Below, piece after piece: positions 1 to 7,663 of a DNA stretch of 25,562 nucleotides; positions within the stretch are counted from its first letter, which is position 1; every line of letters begins with the position of its first letter. Origin of the DNA: a virus; the IMG/VR virus record IMGVR_UViG_3300046819_000040, positions 1 through 25,562 of that record. The stretch is one strand, 5' to 3'. The notes beneath the pieces are model-generated. The model searched no databases. It was not told where the DNA came from and worked only from the letters and a program-made list of their open reading frames with translations. The position numbers were made by a program, and so were the translations under genes.

Positions 1-208
1 GGCCATAGTATGGTAGAGCTGTATTACTAACACTAAGTGCCGTTCTTAATGGTACACTGTTTGCGTCTAGAGCACCATAAAGTGTGTTTGCTGCAATACG
101 AGAAGCATTATCTTCTTGACCATTTGTACCATCAAATCTGCCAGTCAACTTAATGACTGCATGTTCTGTGGTATCTTTGATTACCTGATATGTAAATATG
201 TTTGCCAT
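1..208 (-). CDS. Unknown head-module protein, 3' part cut by window edge
   Basis: About 69 residues of an open frame that runs off the left edge. It begins MANIFTYQVIKDTTEH and continues with AVIKLTGRFDG and a stretch rich in Ala, Asn and Leu. The ATG at 206-208 has an AGGA ribosome site eight bases upstream and follows the stop of the preceding gene by 10 nt, so the start is well supported. No membrane segment or catalytic motif is visible. Its place after portal and prohead-core-like genes suggests a structural or head-associated protein. From memory, proteins with this kind of N-terminus occur in aquatic phage contigs near capsid genes, but I cannot name a function. The C-terminus is missing. 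Confidence 0.75.
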   Translation of the reverse strand, partial: MANIFTYQVIKDTTEHAVIKLTGRFDGTNGQEDNASRIAANTLYGALDANSVPLRTALSVSNTALPYYG

Positions 209-218
209 TTTTTAAATC

Positions 219-758
219 CTATTTTAAGTTTTTCTTTGCAAAGTCCAAAACTTTATAAAACCCTTGTTTACTTTCATTGGCCATTTCGGTTAATTTAATT
301 CTATTCTCATTGCTGATAGAATTGTATAACTTCAATGTTGTCTCAGCAATATTGACATTCAGGTTAATATTGTCTCCATTGTTAAAAATGAAATTTTGTG
401 ATTTTCCACTTTCAACAATACTTTGCAGAGTTAGGACAATGTTGTTGTCCATTTCTTCTGCAACACCGGAAGATGACCATTGCATAGCAGTATAAGGTAC
501 GGTTACATATTTATTAATCTTGTCAACATAATACAATGCAACTCGTTGATTGTTAGGATACTGCCTTACAGACTTTCTACGCATAATAAGAATAGCAGGA
601 GGATCCATAGTTTCACCATGGTTCTCTTTAACCGCCTCTCCTAGGAGATTTGGCAATTCTTCCAATTCTAAAATTTCTGGTTCGCAAGAAACAACCTCTT
701 CGGTTTGTTCCTGAATAGATTGTTTCTTATTTGCGAGAAAGTCTTTATAAGTTATCAT
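219..758 (-). CDS. Hypothetical head-module protein (179 aa)
   Basis: I do not recognise this 179-residue protein. The N-terminal third is acidic and glutamate-rich (EEVVSCEPEILELEELPNLL). A central segment MRRKSVRQYPNNQRVALYYV looks like a compact beta-rich region, and the C-terminal part (IVLTLQSIVESGKSQNF, then ANESKQGFYKVLDFAKK) looks helical. It has no signal peptide or membrane segment. It starts 1 nt after the stop of the EF-hand prohead-like gene, so the two are probably translated together. In T4 the slots after gp20 hold small prohead-core proteins gp67 and gp68 before protease gp21; this gene sits in that zone. A prohead or head-assembly role is inference from position only. Confidence 0.8.
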   Translation of the reverse strand: MITYKDFLANKKQSIQEQTEEVVSCEPEILELEELPNLLGEAVKENHGETMDPPAILIMRRKSVRQYPNNQRVALYYVDKINKYVTVPYTAMQWSSSGVAEEMDNNIVLTLQSIVESGKSQNFIFNNGDNINLNVNIAETTLKLYNSISNENRIKLTEMANESKQGFYKVLDFAKKNLK

Positions 759-759
759 A

Positions 760-1311
760 TTATTCTTGTACGTTAGCAGCCTTCATGAACTTAGCACGAT
801 CAAAACGTGGGTTTTGTAGTGCAAACACTGTTGCGTGGTGTTGTGCCAGTTCCTTGCGCTTGTCGTGATCTTCATGCGATTTAATAAGATCGGCAACCAT
901 TTGAAAGTGCTTGCGTGTAGATTCGTCAAGTTCTTCAACTTCTTCTTTACGCAGTTTCTTAAAGTCGTCCGCATCAATTTTGCCATTTTTATTCTTGTCA
1001 ATCTTGTGTTGGTCGCCTTTTAATTCTTCAGTCTTTAAAGCATCCTTCTTGACCATTTTCTTGATCATTGCTTTATCTTCTTTTTCGTCCTCATGACCTT
1101 CTTCTTTATCTTCTTTTTCGTCATCGTCACATTCACATTCTTTTGCTTCGGCAACCGATGCTTGTTCCTGTGCAACTAGACCTTGAGCGATTTCGATCTT
1201 CTTTTGCTCAATGTGTGTATTAACTTTATCAAAGATAGAAGCGTAAAGAGCATCACGTAGTTCTTTACCTTGGTCGTTGTATGCGTAATCGATAATGTTT
1301 CTTGCTGTCAT
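760..1311 (-). CDS. Prohead-core-like protein with EF-hand loop
   Basis: This 183-residue protein follows the portal gene, the position of T4 prohead core proteins gp67/gp68. Residues 1-55 are predicted helical (ARNIIDYAYNDQGKELRDAL). Residues 57-80 are a low-complexity acidic run starting ECECDDDEKED. Residues 105-116 (DKNKNGKIDADD) match a canonical 12-residue EF-hand calcium loop, with Asp/Asn at positions 1, 3, 5 and 9, Gly at 6, Ile at 8 and Asp at 12. The C-terminal 50 residues (KRKELAQHHATVFALQNPRF) look like a conserved helical domain. High charge and helix content fit an internal scaffold protein removed during maturation. The start has a GGAG site and lies 24 nt below a perfect late promoter box. 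The prohead role is inferred from position and composition. Confidence 0.7.
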   Translation of the reverse strand: MTARNIIDYAYNDQGKELRDALYASIFDKVNTHIEQKKIEIAQGLVAQEQASVAEAKECECDDDEKEDKEEGHEDEKEDKAMIKKMVKKDALKTEELKGDQHKIDKNKNGKIDADDFKKLRKEEVEELDESTRKHFQMVADLIKSHEDHDKRKELAQHHATVFALQNPRFDRAKFMKAANVQE

Positions 1312-1313
1312 TT

Positions 1314-1328
1314 TAATCTCCGAGATTA
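1314..1328 (-). promoter_or_regulatory. 15-nt palindrome around the ribosome site of the prohead-like gene
   Basis: The bases read TAATCTC-C-GAGATTA on the plus strand, a perfect 7+7 palindrome with one central base. On the transcript the GGAG ribosome site falls in its centre. The predicted start of transcription from the adjacent late box (about six bases below it) would place this palindrome at the very 5' end of the mRNA. It may fold as a short 5'-terminal hairpin, but the stem is AT-rich and weak. A role is inference. Confidence 0.35.
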
Positions 1329-1334
1329 TTGGAA

Positions 1335-1342
1335 TATTTATA
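1335..1342 (-). promoter_or_regulatory. T4-type late promoter box TATAAATA
   Basis: The minus strand reads TATAAATA exactly, the T4 late promoter element read by the gp55 sigma subunit. It lies 24 nt upstream of the prohead-core-like start and overlaps the stop codon of the portal gene, the compact layout expected between late genes. An A/T 8-mer is expected a few times by chance in AT-rich DNA of this length, so the argument is its position, not its presence. Confidence 0.6.
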
Positions 1343-3002
1343 GTATTTGTTTTAACTTAGAAAATGATACTGTTTCTGATTGTGTTTGATTATTCTTTGC
1401 ATCCAGTTGATCTTGTGGATCCATACCACCCTGTTCTGGGTCAGCAGCCACTTGTTGTTGCATAGACATTTGTGCCACATTGTTTGTAACACCAACTGGT
1501 AATCCAAGACCTTCGGCCTTTTCTTCATCAATCTCCACTTGCATCTCTTTGATCTGGTCATCGGTTAAACGAAGAACATTTCTTTGGATCCATGCTTGAG
1601 AGAAGTAACGACCGGTATATGGATCAACTGCACCCAACAATGCCAGTCTGTTGTTCATTAACTCTGCATCTTTTAACTCCGAGAAGTTATTATCTTTAAT
1701 GAAGTCGTAATGAACATGCTCTTTGAATTCGTCCCATTCTTCAGCGGTACAAATACCTTTTAGTACACATTGAACACGTAGAGCTTGATTGAAAACATCA
1801 GAAAACTTATTGCGTAAACGATCAACAAACTTGGAGAATTTTAATTCGTCACGGGTAATTTCGCCTGTGCGACCAAGAGAGAAACCTGATGTTTCTGGGT
1901 TAAGTCTAGAAACTGGAACATTTAATGACTTATACAGTTTCTTTTCAAAATACTTAACATCTTCCAACTCACCCAGATTTTGACCACCTGGTAGTGTAGA
2001 GATTTCTGTACCCTTACCACCTTCACGGCGAGGTAACCAGAAATCTTCCATCATTGAAAGGAACTTACGATCATCACGTACTTCACCTGTATTAGCATCA
2101 TAGACAAGTTTGTTTTTATACTTGACCATGATATCACGCAGATATTGTTCTGCTTTTAATTTTGGTAAATTGCCAACGTCAATATAGAAAATCCGGCGTT
2201 CTGGTGCACGTGAAATACGGTATATGACCGTTGCATCTTCAATCATACGAAGCTGATTGAGTGGTTTAATAGCTTTGTGCAGATAACTCAGAACGACCGC
2301 CCGACGAGAATCCATGAGTCCTGAGACTACGGATATAATTGCATCTGTTGTGATTCGTACACCGACAGGACCATAGTTGGAAGAAGATCCAGATACTACC
2401 TTGTCGTTGAATATGTAATACTCATTGACTACCTTAGCAATATCAGCACCAGTTCTCTCATCTTTCTGTTTCTTGATTTCACGAACTTTGCGTAATTTTC
2501 TAGGGTCAATATAACGTAATTCTTTAATGCCTGCCGCAGGGTGTTCTCTATCGATTAGGATGTGATAGAACATTCTACCATCAATATAGTATCTGCGGAA
2601 AATATCATGAGCCATATTGTTATAGTTCAATAGTCTCAAGATATTATGGAATTCTGTTTTGATTGCTTTTTTAATTTTTTCTGGTTGATCTAAGTCATCC
2701 AGAACAATTTCTATAATCTTACCATCATCATCTTGGCAAATTGCTTCGTTTACAATGTCATCAATTGCCGATTCGATTTCTGGTTGCATTGCCATTTCAC
2801 GATAACGTGAAATTAGTTCTACTTCATTTTTTGCCGTTCCGTCAAGGTCAACATATGTCCCATAATAAGCGGCCGATTGGATAGTTAATGCGCCATCGTC
2901 ATTAGACGGCGGCGTAAACGACTGTTGCCCAACTTGTTCTTGTTCAGAATCTTTTCGGGCAATAGTGAAACCAAAGAGAGAGAATTTATTTTGAGATGCC
3001 AT
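1338..3002 (-). CDS. 20: Portal vertex protein gp20
   Basis: This 554-residue protein is the T4-type portal (T4 gp20 is about 524 aa), the dodecameric ring at the capsid vertex through which DNA is packaged and to which the neck binds. The N-terminal family signature REMAMQPEIESAIDDIVNEA is at residues 68-87. The conserved LNPETSGFSLGRTGEITRDE stretch lies around residue 370, in the conserved C-terminal half of the family. The C-terminal 60 residues are Gln- and Met-rich and less conserved. The ATG has an AGGA site at good spacing. It follows gp19 across a 67-nt gap that holds a strong UUCG hairpin, and it precedes the prohead genes as in T4. The identity is secure from gene order and motifs. 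Confidence 0.95.
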   Translation of the reverse strand: MASQNKFSLFGFTIARKDSEQEQVGQQSFTPPSNDDGALTIQSAAYYGTYVDLDGTAKNEVELISRYREMAMQPEIESAIDDIVNEAICQDDDGKIIEIVLDDLDQPEKIKKAIKTEFHNILRLLNYNNMAHDIFRRYYIDGRMFYHILIDREHPAAGIKELRYIDPRKLRKVREIKKQKDERTGADIAKVVNEYYIFNDKVVSGSSSNYGPVGVRITTDAIISVVSGLMDSRRAVVLSYLHKAIKPLNQLRMIEDATVIYRISRAPERRIFYIDVGNLPKLKAEQYLRDIMVKYKNKLVYDANTGEVRDDRKFLSMMEDFWLPRREGGKGTEISTLPGGQNLGELEDVKYFEKKLYKSLNVPVSRLNPETSGFSLGRTGEITRDELKFSKFVDRLRNKFSDVFNQALRVQCVLKGICTAEEWDEFKEHVHYDFIKDNNFSELKDAELMNNRLALLGAVDPYTGRYFSQAWIQRNVLRLTDDQIKEMQVEIDEEKAEGLGLPVGVTNNVAQMSMQQQVAADPEQGGMDPQDQLDAKNNQTQSETVSFSKLKQIL

Positions 3003-3037
3003 GTTATCCTAGTATGATTAAATCAAAGAAACATAAA

Positions 3038-3057
3038 GAGGGAACCGAAGTTCCCTC
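3038..3057 (-). terminator. UUCG-tetraloop hairpin between gp19 and gp20
   Basis: On the minus strand GAGGGAAC-TTCG-GTTCCCTC forms a perfect 8-bp stem closed by C(UUCG)G, an exceptionally stable tetraloop. It is followed by a T-rich but interrupted tail, TTTATGTTTCTTTG. CUUCGG hairpins between genes are well known in T4 transcripts. It sits 12 nt after the tail tube stop. It may be a partial intrinsic terminator that lowers portal expression relative to the abundant tube protein, or a 3' end protecting the gp19 mRNA. The broken T-run makes full termination uncertain. Confidence 0.75.
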
Positions 3058-3069
3058 CACAAATTAATA

Positions 3070-3612
3070 TCACGAAGTTGTATCTGATTCCCAGTATTGG
3101 AAGGCAAATGTGGTTGAATATTCTTCAATTGTATCATTTGAACCCCAATCCAAATCGATTGGTGCAATGTCAATTGGGAACATACCAACAAACTTATAAG
3201 TCTTGATAATTTCACCAGACTTACTGTATTGTGATACTGTTGCATCTACAGAGTATGAAGATGGGTTAACAGCGCCACTATTACGCACATTACCTGAATG
3301 ACTGTTGATTGCGTTCATCCACGATTCTAAAGAATTTCTGATTGTGAAATCTTCATCGTTAATGATTTGCAGTGTCCAATCTGTAAAGGTACGGTTGCCA
3401 GCAAACTTCAGTTCACGACCAAAGTAGTAAACTGGCACAATACCTACAGTTGAACCTGGCAACTGTGCAGACTTGGCCATGAATGTAGCCTTTTGGCCTG
3501 CAACAGTTCCGTTAGCAGCAATCGATGGGAATGTTAAAGTTACTTGGAATAGATTAGGACGTGCACCGTCACCAATCATGTTCGCTCTAAATTCTGCTAC
3601 GTTGAATGCCAT
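3070..3612 (-). CDS. 19: Tail tube protein gp19
   Basis: This 180-residue protein matches T4 gp19 in size (163 aa) and position, directly after the sheath and before the portal. gp19 stacks as hexameric rings to form the inner tube that the sheath drives through the host envelope. Visible family features are the N-terminus MAFNVAEFRANMIGDGARPN, the middle stretch FTDWTLQIINDEDFTIRNS and the C-terminal DLDWGSNDTIEEYSTTFAFQ, which are typical of gp19-type tube proteins. The ATG has a strong AGGAG site. A near-consensus late box lies 24 nt upstream over the gp18 stop codon, and a UUCG hairpin follows the gene. Such a unit of its own fits a protein needed in many copies. Confidence 0.95.
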   Translation of the reverse strand: MAFNVAEFRANMIGDGARPNLFQVTLTFPSIAANGTVAGQKATFMAKSAQLPGSTVGIVPVYYFGRELKFAGNRTFTDWTLQIINDEDFTIRNSLESWMNAINSHSGNVRNSGAVNPSSYSVDATVSQYSKSGEIIKTYKFVGMFPIDIAPIDLDWGSNDTIEEYSTTFAFQYWESDTTS

Positions 3613-3635
3613 TTGATTCTCCTATATCGTTGAAT

Positions 3636-3643
3636 TATTTATT
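3636..3643 (-). promoter_or_regulatory. Probable late promoter box AATAAATA before gp19
   Basis: The minus strand reads AATAAATA, one base off the T4 late consensus TATAAATA. It is 24 nt upstream of the gp19 start, the same distance as the perfect box before the prohead-like gene, and it overlaps the gp18 stop codon. The matching spacing and the high demand for tube protein support it. Confidence 0.45.
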
Positions 3644-5336
3644 AGAACTTACCAACGACTTCAGTGAAATCAACACCAGTTCTTACTGCAACGAAATTCA
3701 ACTGGATGTAGTTGATTGAACGAGCAGGTTTGATGTAAATATCACCAACAAATTGGTTACTATCGATAACTTGTGGTGTGTTGTTAGTAGTATCACAAAC
3801 AACCTTAAAGTCAAAGATACCACGGCGACCTTGAACATCACGCAAGAAAGGTGTCACTAAAGCAACAAACTGAGCACGTGTGAATTCGTCATTGAATTCA
3901 AACAACGAGAACTTAGATGCTGTAGAAATTGCCTTTTCTAGAACGATAAACAATCTACGTACATTGATACGATCAAATGCAGAAGGTTTATTCAGAAGTG
4001 TCTTATCACCGAACAGGGTTACACCTTGACCAGGGAAAGAAACAACTGGGTTTACACCAACGTTATACAGTGAGTCACGATCCGTTTGTGTTGGATTCCA
4101 TGCTAACTTAACTGCGTTCTTGATAGAACCACGGTTGAAACCAGCAGGTGAGAACCATGCGTCACGAACCGAATCAGTATAAACACACAGACCAGCTGTA
4201 TCACCGTTTAATGGAACATAACGGTAAACATTGTTGTATTTGTCGAACTGGTATTTCCAACCAGAATCGGCAAATGCATATGATGTGTGTCTTGCTAGTG
4301 CTGTCAACCAGGTTTGGATATCTGCAACTTCGTCACCGGCATTATTAACAACAGCAGAAGATGGTGGCGAAATAAACGCAACAGCATCTTTACGGGTGTT
4401 AACAACATTGTCGATAACATATTGTTGAACAGTAGTGTTTGCGTTACCTGTTATAACCAATGAAACATCTACGTCATTAGGATTTGAAAACAGATCGTAA
4501 CCAACAACAATATCTGCATTTGTAGGTTGTTCATCAACACCGTTAACAAGGTTGATTACTTGGTTTGTAGTTGATACATAGAAATTGGTGTTAGCACCAG
4601 TTTTACCCCATGTATTAACTGCCGATGTGTAGTCGATAGGATCTACAGCATAGATGTACTTAGATTTTTGGTAAATTACGTTTTTGTAGTAATTACTTGA
4701 ACCGTCATCGTTTGTTGCATCAATAGCTTTAGATACGAATGGGAATGTTTCTACCACTGTACCCTTGACGCCTGTAAACAGACCGCCAGCATCAACAACT
4801 GCGATGTGGATTTCATCGTTTGCACCACCAACGTCAGCAACTTTAGCTGATGTTCCTGGAGCACCGGTGAAGTAGTTTGAATAAGTCCAAGACGAATACA
4901 AAGCTGTGTTAGCACAAACAGCAACAGATAGTGAACTTCCTAAAGCACCAGGATAACGAGCCATAAACGAGCCGTTAACGTTTCCGTTATTGGTTAACAG
5001 AAATGGTTCTGCCTGATCTTCATTTGCAATCTGTACATACAATGCAGCAGAGTTTGCCTGAGCATTAGTACAGTTAGCATTTACAGCACGAACAATGGTA
5101 AGATTGTTGCCGTAAGATAGGAAGTTTGCTGCGGTGAAGAAAGAGGTGTAAGTGTTGGAATCCGGTGTACCGAATCGTTTAGCTAGAGTTACTTCGCTAT
5201 CGACAAGAATTCTTTTGTTGGCTGGACCCCATTGGAAAGCACCTACGAAAGCACCAGCTGTTGTAAGAACCGAAGGTACGACTGTGGTTAAGTCAACCTC
5301 GGATACATTTACGCCTGGAGAGAGTTGGAATGCCAT
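3642..5336 (-). CDS. 18: Contractile tail sheath protein gp18
   Basis: This 564-residue protein is the T4-type sheath (T4 gp18 is 659 aa), which contracts to push the tube into the cell. The N-terminal SPGVNVSEVDLT (residues 6-17) is the hallmark start of phage sheath proteins. The C-terminal region, with FVGDIYIKPARSINYIQLNF, carries the strand exchanged between subunits. The middle (about residues 100-330) is rich in Asn, Thr and Ala and looks like the variable surface domains; the protein is shorter than T4's, probably because of smaller surface domains. The start has an AAGGAG site. It is followed by gp19 and preceded by terminase gp17, the exact T4 order. Confidence 0.95.
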   Translation of the reverse strand: MAFQLSPGVNVSEVDLTTVVPSVLTTAGAFVGAFQWGPANKRILVDSEVTLAKRFGTPDSNTYTSFFTAANFLSYGNNLTIVRAVNANCTNAQANSAALYVQIANEDQAEPFLLTNNGNVNGSFMARYPGALGSSLSVAVCANTALYSSWTYSNYFTGAPGTSAKVADVGGANDEIHIAVVDAGGLFTGVKGTVVETFPFVSKAIDATNDDGSSNYYKNVIYQKSKYIYAVDPIDYTSAVNTWGKTGANTNFYVSTTNQVINLVNGVDEQPTNADIVVGYDLFSNPNDVDVSLVITGNANTTVQQYVIDNVVNTRKDAVAFISPPSSAVVNNAGDEVADIQTWLTALARHTSYAFADSGWKYQFDKYNNVYRYVPLNGDTAGLCVYTDSVRDAWFSPAGFNRGSIKNAVKLAWNPTQTDRDSLYNVGVNPVVSFPGQGVTLFGDKTLLNKPSAFDRINVRRLFIVLEKAISTASKFSLFEFNDEFTRAQFVALVTPFLRDVQGRRGIFDFKVVCDTTNNTPQVIDSNQFVGDIYIKPARSINYIQLNFVAVRTGVDFTEVVGKF

Positions 5337-5391
5337 TTTGTCTCCTTGATTATTTTATAATGTTATTCTGGCAGTTAAAATACCATAGTGA

Positions 5392-5399
5392 TATTTATG
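5392..5399 (-). promoter_or_regulatory. Possible late promoter box CATAAATA before gp18
   Basis: The 81-nt gap between gp17 and gp18 is the longest in the window. It holds CATAAATA on the minus strand, one base off the late consensus, 56 nt upstream of the gp18 start. A second, poorer AT-rich box (TATAAAATA, 5351-5359) lies only 15 nt from the start codon. A late promoter for the abundant sheath is expected here; which box serves is unclear. Confidence 0.4.
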
Positions 5400-5417
5400 A
5401 ACCATCAGATTTACATT

Positions 5418-7106
5418 TTACCTCATTAAGTCTCTAATAAAACCAGCATAGGTTTCTCCGCCGTTTGCTGATTCCCATATGTCACCACCTTCAACCATAA
5501 ATTCATGGTCTAAACCATCATCTATAATTGGTGTTACCAGTGTTTCATCATCAATCTGGTTCATATTTTCCAGTTGAATCTGTTTACGAATGTCGTGGTT
5601 TACAATTTCTTTAAAGTATTGTTGTGTTGATGCCCACGCAAATATAACCAAAGACATTACCAAGTCATCATTTGCGCCAAGTGCAGCTGCAAAAGAGTTC
5701 TTTTGTTGTTCAAAAGTGGTAAGTTCTGAGTAAGTATCAAAGTCATTAATAACAAGTTTGTCGCCTTCAACTAGGGTTTTTAGGTTAGAACACCCAATTG
5801 CCTTAACTTGAGGTGACATTTTTAGGCCCATTTGAATACCACGGGCAAATCCACCACTTAATTGTTGTGGTTTCTTATTGCCTGTAAATATTTTCCACAG
5901 GTTTTCGTACTCAAAATCTATATGTAATGAATCAGCAACTTGTGGATTGTTGTTGATTTCAACCAAAACGTATGCATCATTATAGTACCTTGCGGCATTA
6001 TAGATGACTGTTGGGAATAGAATTGGTGTTATTGCTGAATTGTGATATGATGCAACCTGTTTATATGGTGTCTGAGATATATCAATAACCTGAAATGCTG
6101 AATAGTCAAGATTTTTACCTTCAGATACGTCAACACAGATACAATACAGGTGGTCTGATTTAGCGTCACCGTGTCCTTCTTTGACAGGATGCTCATAAAT
6201 CTTCATGTGATCATGAACGGCCACAGGTTCCCTATAAGCAATTGTTTGCAGTTTGTAACCAGATACCAGTGTATTTGAAGAACCTAAGAACTCAGTTTCA
6301 AACTCTTGCCGGAATTGTCGTTCTGAGGTGTTGCGGATTGTTTCTTCTTTCCACTTCTCATCACGACCCGGTACTTGTGACCAGTGAATCTCAAAGTTCT
6401 TATAACCATTCTTGTTATTGATGGAATCCATCCATAACTTGTAGAACAGGTTCATGCCGTTTGGGGTAGAAACTATAATAATCTTTGTCGATTTACCAGA
6501 TGAAATAACTGGGTAAACTGAGTTGAAGAATTCTTCTGCGATGTTATTTGGAACGAACGCAAATTCGTCAAGGAATACACAGTTAAATGCACCACCACGA
6601 ACAGCTGAACTTGAGGTTGATGCCGCAATAATCTTTGAACCGTTTTCTAATTCTACATTACCTTTGTTCCATGTCACAACACCTTGTTGCAACCACATAG
6701 GTAAGTTTTCGTAAGCCAGTTGGTATTTGGCAAGAATATCACGTGCCAGAGAACCTTTGTTCGCCAGAACAGCAATGTTTTGTGTATCTTGGAAGATCGT
6801 CATCCACAACAAATATGCAACGGATGTTGTTGTCTTACCTACCTGACGTGGACATTTTGTGATAGAAAAACGATTCTCATGATAAACCTTAATCATGTCC
6901 TTCTGGAAGTCCCACATCTTGAACTTCATTAGACCAACGTCAACGTTTACGATGGTGATGTAGTTTTCGGCAAAATATACGGGATCTTCAGAACATCTGA
7001 TATATTCATCCAGTTGTTCTTGTGTGTACTTTACATCTACACCCGCTTTCTTTAGTAACGGGTTGTCCCTATACGAGTCTTTGGAATTCAAATCATATGT
7101 TGTCAT
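5418..7106 (-). CDS. 17: Terminase large subunit gp17
   Basis: This 562-residue protein is the T4-type packaging motor and nuclease (T4 gp17 is 610 aa). The ATPase domain shows Walker A CPRQVGKTT at 85-93, Walker B plus catalytic Glu in VFLDEF at 177-182, and the coupling motif IVSTPNG at 211-217. The C-terminal RNase H-like nuclease shows the acidic residues D326 (CVDVSEG), E383 (VEINNN) and D480/D481 (GANDDLVMS). All expected catalytic residues are present, so it should be active. It cuts concatemeric DNA and drives it through the portal. Its ATG overlaps the stop of the HNH gene (ATGA), and only a weak GGAA site precedes it, so it probably depends on translational coupling to the upstream gene. 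Confidence 0.97.
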   Translation of the reverse strand: MTTYDLNSKDSYRDNPLLKKAGVDVKYTQEQLDEYIRCSEDPVYFAENYITIVNVDVGLMKFKMWDFQKDMIKVYHENRFSITKCPRQVGKTTTSVAYLLWMTIFQDTQNIAVLANKGSLARDILAKYQLAYENLPMWLQQGVVTWNKGNVELENGSKIIAASTSSSAVRGGAFNCVFLDEFAFVPNNIAEEFFNSVYPVISSGKSTKIIIVSTPNGMNLFYKLWMDSINNKNGYKNFEIHWSQVPGRDEKWKEETIRNTSERQFRQEFETEFLGSSNTLVSGYKLQTIAYREPVAVHDHMKIYEHPVKEGHGDAKSDHLYCICVDVSEGKNLDYSAFQVIDISQTPYKQVASYHNSAITPILFPTVIYNAARYYNDAYVLVEINNNPQVADSLHIDFEYENLWKIFTGNKKPQQLSGGFARGIQMGLKMSPQVKAIGCSNLKTLVEGDKLVINDFDTYSELTTFEQQKNSFAAALGANDDLVMSLVIFAWASTQQYFKEIVNHDIRKQIQLENMNQIDDETLVTPIIDDGLDHEFMVEGGDIWESANGGETYAGFIRDLMR

Positions 7107-7663
7107 ATTGATCGTTTTTTCCTACCATTATTATACATTCTTAACCAATTTGAGAAGTTACCTAAAGACATTTCTTTTCTATCGAATATTCTACAAATAA
7201 CTTTAGGTTTTGGTTTGCTTAATTTTTTCTTGTGTTCTTCTGTTTTAGGTTTTCTGAGTTTATTTTTTATTTCTTCCGACTTTTCTTTACCGTGCAAATC
7301 TTCAAATGAACGGCCGACTAACGATAACCTTTTTTTATTACTTGTTTCCTTTGACTGTTTTTTTCCGTATAAAGGACTGTCTTTTCCTCTATTTTTATAA
7401 TTTGGATTTTTATTTCCTGTCTTACCAAAATTGGGATTATTTTTGCCTTTATTAGCCAGTGATTGGGCCATTTTTGTGGCCTCAGAACATGTTATTTGTC
7501 CACTTAAAGATTTCCAAGCACAATAATCCTGCCATCTGCCGTGTTCTTCCCACAACAATTTGTGCACTTCTGCGTGTTCTTTAACAGACAAACGTACTAA
7601 ATTTGATGGTTCATTTGTTCCACCAATATGTTTTGGTACTATATGGTGTACGTGATAAGTCAT
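7103..7663 (-). CDS. HNH homing endonuclease with NUMOD3-like repeats
   Basis: This 186-residue protein has an HNH nuclease core at its very N-terminus: HVHHIVPKHIGGTNEPSNLV (4-23) supplies the first His pair and the Asn, and LSVKEHAEVHKLL (25-37) the last His. Residues 70-100 hold NUMOD3-like DNA-binding motifs (GKNNPNFGK, GNKNPNYK, GKDSPLYGK). The lysine-rich C-terminal part (KNKLRKPKTEEHKKKLSKPK) is probably a DNA-binding tail. It is a free-standing homing endonuclease, a selfish gene that cuts alleles lacking it and spreads by repair. It lies between the two terminase genes and overlaps both by 4 nt (ATGA). Its base use is more AT-rich and Lys-rich than its neighbours, consistent with transfer. 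There is no sign of an intron or intein. Confidence 0.85.
   Translation of the reverse strand: MTYHVHHIVPKHIGGTNEPSNLVRLSVKEHAEVHKLLWEEHGRWQDYCAWKSLSGQITCSEATKMAQSLANKGKNNPNFGKTGNKNPNYKNRGKDSPLYGKKQSKETSNKKRLSLVGRSFEDLHGKEKSEEIKNKLRKPKTEEHKKKLSKPKPKVICRIFDRKEMSLGNFSNWLRMYNNGRKKRSI

Noticed and set aside
508-515. AATAAATA on the minus strand as a late promoter
   Set aside because: It is inside the 179-residue coding sequence, about 300 nt from the next start codon, and is explained by Lys/Asn codons.
5351-5359. TATAAAATA on the minus strand as the gp18 late promoter
   Set aside because: It has an extra A and lies only 15 nt from the start codon, which would leave almost no leader for the ribosome site. 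The box at 5392-5399 is the better candidate.
7103-7663. HNH gene as part of an intron or intein in the terminase gene
   Set aside because: gp16 and gp17 are each complete with their own start and stop, so the element is free-standing.
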